From positions 1 through 5,034 of the forward strand of contig SKOX01000082.1 in NCBI GenBank assembly GCA_007119835.1: a stretch of DNA of 5,034 bases, written 5' to 3'. Origin of the DNA: Paracoccaceae bacterium. Its GTDB lineage: Bacteria; Pseudomonadota; Alphaproteobacteria; Rhodobacterales; Rhodobacteraceae. The translations under genes were made by a program, and so were the position numbers. A model generated the notes under the pieces. The model had not been told where the DNA came from. It made no database searches and was given only the letters and a program-made list of their open reading frames with translations. Positions 1 through 5,034 of this stretch are shown in pieces; position 1 is the stretch's first letter, and the number at the start of each line of letters is the position of its first letter.

Positions 1-352
1 CGAGCGCGCCCGCGTCCTCGTCGCCCGCGCGCTTGCCCAGGAGGCGCCGCTGCTCCTCGCCGACGAGCCGACCGCGGGCCTCGACCCGGCCCACGCCATC
101 GGGCTGATGGAGACCTTCGCGGGCCTCGCGCGCGCCGGCCACGGCGTCCTCGTCTCGCTCCACGACCTCGCCCTCGCCGCCCGCCACTGCCACCGGATCG
201 TGCTGATGCAGGCCGGCCGCATCATGGCCGACGGCCCGCCCGAGGCGGTGCTGAGCCCCGAGCGCCTCGCCGCGACCTACGGCGTCACCGCCCACGTCGC
301 CCGCGACGCCGGGGGACCGATCATCGTGCCGACCGGCCGCATCGCCCCTTGA
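1..352 (+). CDS. ABC transporter ATP-binding protein, C-terminal part (iron-siderophore/heme/cobalamin type), cut by the left window edge
   Basis: This is the ATPase subunit of an importer; it hydrolyses ATP at the inner face of the cytoplasmic membrane to drive uptake. The frame is open from base 2 and ends at TGA 350-352, giving 116 visible residues of an expected ~250-260. The first visible residues, ERARVLVARAL, are the tail of the ABC signature (LSGGE just off the edge). Next come Walker B with its catalytic glutamate (LLLADEP, Glu at visible residue 22), the D-loop (AGLD, 25-28) and the switch histidine (SLHDL, His 54). Walker A, the Q-loop and most of the signature lie outside the window. 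The tail (YGV near residue 95, then a short IIVP segment) resembles the FecE/HmuV/BtuD group that works with FecCD-type permeases. This suggests a siderophore, heme or cobalamin substrate, but the substrate cannot be decided here. The aldo/keto reductase follows 50 bases downstream on the same strand. Family assignment is firm; subgroup is inferred. Confidence 0.93.
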   Translation, partial: ERARVLVARALAQEAPLLLADEPTAGLDPAHAIGLMETFAGLARAGHGVLVSLHDLALAARHCHRIVLMQAGRIMADGPPEAVLSPERLAATYGVTAHVARDAGGPIIVPTGRIAP

Positions 353-390
353 TCCCGCGGCGCGCAGGCGTATCCCTGCCGGGCAACAGC

Positions 391-395
391 AAGGA
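391..395 (+). promoter_or_regulatory. Ribosome binding site of the aldo/keto reductase gene
   Basis: AAGGA lies seven bases upstream of the ATG at 403. This supports that ATG over the in-frame TTG at 349, which has no comparable purine-rich site and would sit inside the end of the ABC gene. Confidence 0.6.
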
Positions 396-402
396 CGATC
401 CC

Positions 403-1443
403 ATGCAGATGACCCGCCTCGGCCGCAGCAACCTCATGGTGAGCCGCCTCACCCTCGGCACCATGACCTGGGGCAGCCAGAACACCGCCGCCGAGGCCCA
501 CGCCCAGATCGACGCGGCGCTCGACGCCGGCGTCAACACCCTCGACGCCGCCGAGATGTATCCCACGACGCCGATGACCCGCGAGACCGCCGGCCGCACC
601 GAGGAGATCATCGGCGAGTGGATCGCGCGCACCGGCCGCCGCGGCGACATCGTCCTCGCCACCAAGATCACCGGCGCCGGCAACCAGACCGCGCGGGCGG
701 GCGAGCCGATCGGCCCCGAGAGCCTGCGCTCCGCCCTCGAGGGCTCGCTGCGCCGGCTGCGCACCGACGTCGTCGACCTCTACCAGCTGCACTGGCCGAA
801 CCGCGGCAGCTACCACTTCCGCGCGATCTGGAGCTACGCGCCCGAGACCCAGGCCCGCGGCCTCGACGGCGAGTTCCTCGGCATCCTCGAGACCCTCGGC
901 CGGCTGCGCGAGGAGGGCAAGATCCGGCATGTCGGGCTCTCGAACGACACCGCCTGGGGCACCGCACGGATGCTCCACCTCGCCGAGACCCACGGCCTGC
1001 CGCGCGTCGTGTCGATCCAGAACGAATACTCGCTGATCTGCCGCTACTTCGACGCCGACCTCGCCGAGCTTGCCCACCACGAGGAGGTCGGGCTGCTGGC
1101 CTATTCGCCGCTCGCCGCCGGGATGCTCACCGGCAAGTATGCCGGCGGCGTGCGGCCCGCCGGCTCGCGCGCGACGATCCGGGAGGATCTCAACGGCCGG
1201 CTGCAGCCCGCCGCCGAGGCGGCCGTCGCCGAATACGTCGCGCTTGCCCGCGCCCACGGCCTCGACCCGGCGCGGATGGCGCTCGCCTTCGTCGCGTCGC
1301 GGCCGTTCACCGCCTCGGTGATCATCGGCGCCACGTCGATGGAGCAGCTCGCGACCGATCTCGGGGCGGCCGATCTCACGCTGTCCGACGAGGTACTCGC
1401 GGGCATCGCGGCGATCCGCCGCCGCCACCCGATGCCGATCTGA
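403..1443 (+). CDS. tas: NADP(H)-dependent aldo/keto reductase, Tas-like
   Basis: This is a cytosolic (beta/alpha)8-barrel oxidoreductase that reduces aldehydes or ketones with NADPH; the physiological substrate is unknown. The 346-residue product matches the length I recall for E. coli Tas and aligns with it from the first residue (LGTMTWG near 18-24, a QN..AEAHAQ block at 26-35, AEMYP at 50-54). The AKR catalytic tetrad is complete: Asp48, Tyr53 (in AEMY), Lys88 (in ATKITG) and His130 (in YQLHW). GLSN and SIQNEYSL motifs follow in the second half, and the C-terminal IIGATSMEQL block is the usual NADPH phosphate-binding region. The start at 403 is chosen for its AAGGA site and the alignment; an in-frame TTG at 349 would add 18 unrelated residues. 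E. coli Tas was named as a tyrosine-auxotrophy suppressor, which does not fix the role here. It lies 50 bases after the ABC ATPase gene and just before the GDPD gene, possibly in one transcript. AKR membership is certain; exact orthology to tas is probable. Confidence 0.95.
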   Translation: MQMTRLGRSNLMVSRLTLGTMTWGSQNTAAEAHAQIDAALDAGVNTLDAAEMYPTTPMTRETAGRTEEIIGEWIARTGRRGDIVLATKITGAGNQTARAGEPIGPESLRSALEGSLRRLRTDVVDLYQLHWPNRGSYHFRAIWSYAPETQARGLDGEFLGILETLGRLREEGKIRHVGLSNDTAWGTARMLHLAETHGLPRVVSIQNEYSLICRYFDADLAELAHHEEVGLLAYSPLAAGMLTGKYAGGVRPAGSRATIREDLNGRLQPAAEAAVAEYVALARAHGLDPARMALAFVASRPFTASVIIGATSMEQLATDLGAADLTLSDEVLAGIAAIRRRHPMPI

Positions 1444-1519
1444 GGCGCAGCGCCACCCTATGGTGACGGCGCCCAGCGCCGCCGCCTGCCCTCCAGCGGC
1501 CATCGCAGGCCCCATTGCC

Positions 1520-1536
1520 CCCGCCGGCCCGGCGGG
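1520..1536 (+). other. GC-rich hairpin just upstream of the preferred GDPD start
   Basis: Bases 1520-1526 (CCCGCCG) pair perfectly with 1530-1536 (CGGCGGG) around a three-base GCC loop. The hairpin ends 13 bases before the ATG at 1550. No T-run follows, so it is not a classical terminator. If translation starts at 1550 it lies in the 5' leader and could affect ribosome access; if it starts at 1460 it is inside the coding sequence. Such hairpins also arise by chance in DNA this GC-rich. Confidence 0.25.
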
Positions 1537-1549
1537 CGACAACGGCAGG

Positions 1550-2350
1550 ATGGCCGCCGGTCCGCTTCATCCCTTCCTCGACGCGCCGCGTCCTCTCGCG
1601 ATCGCCCACCGCGGCGGCGGCGCGGAGCGTGAGGAGAACACGCTCGAGGCCTTCGCCCACGCCGCTGCGCTCGGCTACCGCTACATCGAGACCGACGTCC
1701 AGGTGACGCGCGACGGCGTGCCTGTCGTCTTCCACGACGACACACTCCGGCGGATCATGGACGCGCCGGGCCGGATCAGCGAATCGACCTACGCCGACCT
1801 CGCGCGCCTGCGCACGCCGGGCGGGGCCGCGATCCCCCGCCTCGAGGACGCCCTCGCCGCCTTCCCCGGCATCCGCTTCAACATCGAGCCGAAGACCGAC
1901 GCCGCCGTCGAGCCGCTCGCCGAGGTGATCCGCCGCTGCGACGCCCTCGCGCGGGTCTGCATCGGCTGCTTCGACGACCGGCGCACCGCGCGCCTGCGCG
2001 CCCTGCTCGGCCCCGGGCTCTGCTGGTCGCCGGGGCGACCCGGCGTCGCCCGCTTCTGGGCCGCCGCGCACCGGATCCCGGTCCGCCCACCCGACGCACC
2101 CTGCGTGCAGGTGCCGCTCAGCGTCTGGGGCGTGCCGCTCGTCACCCGCCGGATGCTCGCCTTCGCCCATGCCCGCGGCGTGCAGATCCACGTCTGGACG
2201 ATCGACGACGCCCCCACGATGGAGCGCCTGCTCGACCGCGGCGTCGACGGCATCATGACCGACCGCCCGAGCCTGCTGCGCAGCGTCCTCGAGCGCCGCG
2301 GCGCCTGGCACGGGCACCAGCCGGCGTCGAACCGAGACCCTGCCACGTAA
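1550..2350 (+). CDS. Glycerophosphodiester phosphodiesterase (GDPD family)
   Basis: It hydrolyses glycerophosphodiesters, released by phospholipid turnover, to sn-glycerol 3-phosphate and an alcohol, using a divalent metal in a TIM barrel. From the ATG at 1550 the product is 266 residues, close to the usual 240-260. The family signature is intact: HRGGG with catalytic His20, ENT at 29-31, metal ligands in ETD (Glu47, Asp49), HDD with the second catalytic His62, NIEPK with Glu113 and Lys115, and the C-terminal VWTIDD (215-220) and GIMTDRP (234-240) blocks. No signal peptide or membrane segment is seen, so the enzyme should be cytosolic. The middle part (GCFDDRRTARLRALLG) resembles the bacterial GDPD subgroup often seen in actinobacteria and alphaproteobacteria rather than E. 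coli UgpQ. An in-frame ATG at 1460 would add a 30-residue Ala/Pro-rich extension and leave only 16 bases after the reductase; neither start has a strong ribosome binding site. I prefer 1550 because domain-only GDPDs begin about 15-20 residues before HRGG. The end faces yebC across 53 bases. Confidence 0.9.
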   Translation: MAAGPLHPFLDAPRPLAIAHRGGGAEREENTLEAFAHAAALGYRYIETDVQVTRDGVPVVFHDDTLRRIMDAPGRISESTYADLARLRTPGGAAIPRLEDALAAFPGIRFNIEPKTDAAVEPLAEVIRRCDALARVCIGCFDDRRTARLRALLGPGLCWSPGRPGVARFWAAAHRIPVRPPDAPCVQVPLSVWGVPLVTRRMLAFAHARGVQIHVWTIDDAPTMERLLDRGVDGIMTDRPSLLRSVLERRGAWHGHQPASNRDPAT

Positions 2351-2376
2351 GGGAGATCAGCGATCCGCAGGCCGTT

Positions 2377-2391
2377 CCGGTGGGGACCCGG
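2377..2391. terminator. Small hairpin between convergent genes, possible weak terminator
   Basis: In the 53-base gap between the two stop codons, CCGGT (2377-2381) can pair with ACCCGG (2386-2391) around a GGGG loop, with one bulged C. Next to it, 2387-2396 is a perfect CCCGGCCGGG palindrome. There is no T-run on either strand, so an intrinsic terminator is only a guess. The location between convergent genes is where one would expect it. Confidence 0.2.
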
Positions 2392-2403
2392 CCGGGGGCA
2401 GCC

Positions 2404-3144
2404 TCAAAGCTCCGCCATCACCTCGTCGGAGACCTCGAAGTTCGCCGTCACCGACTGGACGTCGTCGTCGTCCTCGAGCGCATCGATCAGCCGCATCAGC
2501 CCCTGCGCCTGCTCGAGGTCGAGCGGCGTCGTCGTCTGCGGCTTCCAGACGAGCCTGGTCGCTTCCGACTCCCCCAGCCGCGCCTCGAGGGCGGTCGAGA
2601 CGTCGTTGAGGTCGGTGTCGGCGCACCAGATGACATGCCCCTCCTCGGAGCTCTCGACGTCGTCCGCCCCCGCCTCGATCGCCGCCTCGAGCACCGCGTC
2701 GGGCTCGCCCGCGCTCGCCGGGTAGAGGATCTGCCCCATCCGGTCGAACATGAAGGCGACCGACCCGGTCTCCCCGAGGTTGCCGCCGCGCTTGGCGAAG
2801 GTCGCCCGGATGTTCGACGCCGTGCGGTTGCGGTTGTCCGTCATCGCCTCGACGATGATCGCCACCCCGTTCGGCCCGTAGCCCTCGTAGCGGATCTCCT
2901 CGTAGGCGTCGGCGTCGCCGCCCTGCGCCTTCTTGATCGCCCGCTCGATGTTGTCCTTGGGCATCGAGCTGGCCTTGGCCTCCTTCACCGCCAGGCGCAG
3001 GCGCGGGTTCTTGTCCGGGTCGGGGTCGCCCATCTTCGCCGCCACCGTGATCTCCTTGGAGAGCTTGGAGAACAGCTTGGAGCGCGCCGCGTCCTGGCGC
3101 CCCTTGCGGTGCTGGATGTTGGCCCACTTGGAATGCCCGGCCAT
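2404..3144 (-). CDS. yebC: YebC/TACO1-family translation factor (formerly annotated as a DNA-binding regulator)
   Basis: The family is often annotated as YebC/PmpR transcriptional regulators, but mitochondrial TACO1 and recent bacterial work point to a ribosome-associated factor that relieves stalling, notably at proline-rich stretches. The product is 246 residues, the same as I recall for E. coli YebC. It has the typical [10 protein letters not shown] start, HRKGRQD (12-18), SKEITVAAK (29-37), [14 protein letters not shown] (60-73), [11 protein letters not shown] (85-95), [11 protein letters not shown] (103-113) and [14 protein letters not shown] (120-133). The acidic EDDDDVQ block near the C-terminus is also characteristic. 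The start is the ATG whose complement is at 3142-3144, with GGAG six bases upstream; an in-frame GTG at 3183 would add 13 non-conserved residues. The MAGHSKW form indicates the main bacterial YebC type. It lies 69 bases downstream of the permease gene on the same strand, and no ruv gene is visible beside it. The identity is certain; the molecular role rests on the family. Confidence 0.97.
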   Translation of the reverse strand: MAGHSKWANIQHRKGRQDAARSKLFSKLSKEITVAAKMGDPDPDKNPRLRLAVKEAKASSMPKDNIERAIKKAQGGDADAYEEIRYEGYGPNGVAIIVEAMTDNRNRTASNIRATFAKRGGNLGETGSVAFMFDRMGQILYPASAGEPDAVLEAAIEAGADDVESSEEGHVIWCADTDLNDVSTALEARLGESEATRLVWKPQTTTPLDLEQAQGLMRLIDALEDDDDVQSVTANFEVSDEVMAEL

Positions 3145-3150
3145 CGGGGT

Positions 3151-3154
3151 CTCC
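3151..3154 (-). promoter_or_regulatory. Ribosome binding site of yebC
   Basis: On the minus strand, GGAG precedes the ATG at 3144 by six bases. It selects this start, which gives the conserved MAGHSKW N-terminus, over the upstream GTG at 3183. Confidence 0.6.
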
Positions 3155-3213
3155 GTCGTCAGGGTTTGCGGAATCGCCTCCACTTAGTCGCCGCCGCCAC
3201 CGCCGGCAAGCCC

Positions 3214-5007
3214 TCAGCCGAGCGGCCAGAACAGCGGGATCAAGAGGCAGGTCGCGATGCCGAAGATCACGTTCATGCCGACGCCCGCCCGCATGAAGTC
3301 GGTGAAGCGATAGCCGCCCGGCCCGTAGACCAGCGTGTTGGTCTGGTAGCCGATCGGCGTCGCGAAGCTCGCCGAGGCGCCGATCATCACCGCGACGACC
3401 AGCGGCCGCGGATCGACCCCGAGGCTGATGGCGAGCGCGATCGCGATCGGCGTCATCACCACGGTGACGGCGTTGTTGGTCACCACCTCGGTCAGCACCG
3501 ACGTCAGCGCATAGACGCTGAGCAGCAGGAAGAACGGGTGCACGTCGACCAGCCACGGCGCCACCGCACCGGCGATGATCTGCACCGCCCCCGAGCGCTC
3601 GAGCGCGATCCCGACCGCGAGCATCCCGAAGATCAGCGCCATGAGCCGGGCGTCGATGTAGCCGAAGGCCTCGTCAACATCGAGGATCCGGGTCACCAGC
3701 ACCAGAACCACGCCGGCGAGCGCCAGCACGTGGATCGGCGCCGCCCCCACGGCCGAGAGCACCACGACGCCGGCGAGGATCGCCACCATCAGCGGCGCCC
3801 GCTTGCGCCGGTAGGGCTTCTCGGCGGGCTCGGAGATGTCGACGAGATCGACGTCGGCCCCGAGCCGCCGGATGTCCTCCGGCGCGCCCTCGAGCAGCAG
3901 CGTGTCGCCGACGCGCACCACGACGTCGTCGAGCTGCCGGCCGATGTTGCGGTTCCGCCGGTGCACCGCCAGCGGGTAGACGCCGTAGCGGCGCCGGAGG
4001 CGCAGCGACCCGAGCGAGCGGCCGACCAGCTTGCAGTCGGGCGAGATCAGCGCCTCCACCGTGGTGGTCCGCCGCGAGCCGACCCGGTCGACCAGCGTCA
4101 CCTGGTTGCTGTCCTTCAGCCCGAGGAGCTCGGTCATCGCCGTGCGCAGCACCACCCGGTCGCCCTCGCGCAGCACCACGTCGGGCAGCTCGCGCCGGAG
4201 CGATTCGTCGCCGCGCAGCACGTCGATGACCCGCATGCCCTCGCGCTTGAAGATCGAGACGTCCGTCACCTTCGAATCGATCAGGGGCGAGCCCGCCGGC
4301 ACGACGACCTCGGTGAAGAACTTCATCCGCTTGCGGCTGCCGAGGAGCTCGACCATGGTCTCGCGGTCGGGCAGCATCGGCGCGCCGATCAGCCGCAGGT
4401 AGACGAGCCCGATCAGCGCGAGGCAGACCCCGAGCGGCGTGATCTCGAAGAGGGTGAAGGGCGCGAGGCCCTGCTGCCGCGCCACGCCGTCGACGAGCAG
4501 GTTGGTCGAGGTCCCGATCAGCGTGCAGACCCCGCCCATGATCGCGAGATAGGAAAGCGGGATCAGCAGCTTCGAGGGTGCGAGCTTCATCGCCTGCGCG
4601 AGCTGGACGACGATCGGGATCATCACCACGACGATCGGCGTGTTGTTCATGAAGGCCGAGGCGACGATCACCAGCGCCGCGAGCAGCACCAGCACCAGCC
4701 CCGGACGCTCCCCGCCATGCCGCGTGATCAGCCGCGAGACGTTGGCCAGCACGCCGGTCCGCACCAGCCCGCCGGAGAGCACGAACATCGCCGCGATCGT
4801 CCATGGCGCCGGGTTCGAGAAGACGTCGAGGAGCTGGTCGGTCGGCACGATGCCGCCCGCGACCAGCACCGCCGCCCCCGCCATCGCGACCACAGCGGGC
4901 GGGTAGACGTCGCGCACGAAGAACAGGAACATCCCCACGATCACCGCGAGCGTGAAGATCGGCGCGAAGGCGCCATGCGCCGGGATCTGCGTCAGCGCCT
5001 CGATCAT
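3214..5007 (-). CDS. SLC13/SAC1-like permease with two RCK_C (TrkA-C) domains
   Basis: This is an inner-membrane secondary transporter of the ion transporter superfamily (SLC13/DASS, ArsB/NhaD-like), probably carrying an anion such as sulfate or a dicarboxylate with a cation; the substrate cannot be read from sequence. The 597 residues form two inverted-repeat membrane halves around a soluble middle. The N-terminal half (about 13-210) has hydrophobic helices and the hairpin-tip motif FMNNTP (119-124), then LIGTSTNLLV (163-172). The middle (about 228-392) holds two RCK_C domains, each ending in a typical strand (EGDRVVLR 281-288; VGDTLLLEG 366-374). The C-terminal half (about 404-595) repeats the tip as VTNNAVTVVMTP (509-520), followed by ATPIGYQTN (549-557) and YGPGGYRF (561-568). 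The length fits RCK_C-bearing SLC13 permeases such as the SAC1 type. The start at 5007 places the first helix normally, but its ribosome site is weak and the frame stays open to the window edge, so a slightly longer protein is possible. yebC follows 69 bases downstream and may share its transcript. Confidence 0.93.
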   Translation of the reverse strand: MIEALTQIPAHGAFAPIFTLAVIVGMFLFFVRDVYPPAVVAMAGAAVLVAGGIVPTDQLLDVFSNPAPWTIAAMFVLSGGLVRTGVLANVSRLITRHGGERPGLVLVLLAALVIVASAFMNNTPIVVVMIPIVVQLAQAMKLAPSKLLIPLSYLAIMGGVCTLIGTSTNLLVDGVARQQGLAPFTLFEITPLGVCLALIGLVYLRLIGAPMLPDRETMVELLGSRKRMKFFTEVVVPAGSPLIDSKVTDVSIFKREGMRVIDVLRGDESLRRELPDVVLREGDRVVLRTAMTELLGLKDSNQVTLVDRVGSRRTTTVEALISPDCKLVGRSLGSLRLRRRYGVYPLAVHRRNRNIGRQLDDVVVRVGDTLLLEGAPEDIRRLGADVDLVDISEPAEKPYRRKRAPLMVAILAGVVVLSAVGAAPIHVLALAGVVLVLVTRILDVDEAFGYIDARLMALIFGMLAVGIALERSGAVQIIAGAVAPWLVDVHPFFLLLSVYALTSVLTEVVTNNAVTVVMTPIAIALAISLGVDPRPLVVAVMIGASASFATPIGYQTNTLVYGPGGYRFTDFMRAGVGMNVIFGIATCLLIPLFWPLG

Positions 5008-5034
5008 GCCGCGCGCCCCGCCCTTCCGGGTCCG

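Noticed and set aside
364..379. Five-base stem (GCAGG/CCTGC, six-base loop) between the ABC and reductase genes
   Set aside because: Too short to be a convincing terminator or regulator, and not followed by T residues.
618..1466. 282-codon plus-strand open frame within the aldo/keto reductase
   Set aside because: Arg/Pro-rich frame-shifted shadow; the reductase frame explains the region.
277..1542. 421-codon open frame on the minus strand opposite the aldo/keto reductase
   Set aside because: It lies antisense to a gene with a complete catalytic tetrad, and its translation is Gly/Ala/Arg/Asp-rich without any recognisable domain, typical of shadow frames in GC-rich DNA.
1376..2317. 313-codon minus-strand open frame opposite the GDPD gene
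   Set aside because: Antisense shadow without domain features, overlapping a gene with intact GDPD catalytic residues.
3184..3213. GGC/GCC trinucleotide run between the permease and yebC as a repeat or terminator
   Set aside because: It is short and imperfect, with no stable long stem and no T-run; chance GC-rich sequence explains it.
2357..3556. 399-codon minus-strand open frame spanning yebC and the permease end
   Set aside because: It is in another frame of the same strand as yebC and crosses the real stop and start sites; its composition is Arg/Gly/Ala/Asp-rich and low in complexity.
3674..4804. 376-codon minus-strand open frame inside the permease gene
   Set aside because: It is a frame-shifted reading of the permease, Arg/Ala/Gly-rich with no hydrophobic helices; the 597-residue frame carries all conserved SLC13 motifs.

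Overview
The window is chromosomal, very GC-rich DNA (about 70% judged by eye, G/C strongly preferred at third codon positions). It most likely comes from an alphaproteobacterium. The best clue is the YebC-family protein, which has the 246-residue length and conserved blocks (MAGHSKW start, [29 protein letters not shown]) that I recall from rhizobial and related homologues. The genus cannot be named from this sequence alone.

Layout: three genes read rightward in the left half and two read leftward in the right half, converging on a 53-base gap at 2351-2403. The rightward genes are (i) the C-terminal third or so of an ABC transporter ATPase of the iron-siderophore/heme/cobalamin type, cut by the left edge; (ii) a complete Tas-like NADPH-dependent aldo/keto reductase; and (iii) a complete glycerophosphodiester phosphodiesterase (GDPD). 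The leftward genes are (iv) a large SLC13/SAC1-like permease with two cytosolic RCK_C (TrkA-C) domains between its membrane halves, and (v) downstream of it a YebC/TACO1-family translation factor.

The rightward genes have short gaps (50 bases, then 16 or 106 bases depending on the GDPD start), so they could share a transcript. Their functions (metallo-complex uptake, carbonyl reduction, phosphodiester scavenging) do not form an obvious pathway. The permease and yebC are 69 bases apart in the same direction and may also be co-transcribed. No ruv genes are visible beside yebC, although yebC-ruvCAB is a common arrangement.

The DNA is almost completely used by five recognisable housekeeping or transport genes. 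I found no tRNA or rRNA, CRISPR array, insertion sequence, long repeat or phage gene, and no sign of an undescribed system. The many other long open frames are typical overlapping shadows in GC-rich DNA. The observations below are mostly about start choice, gene context and small hairpins.
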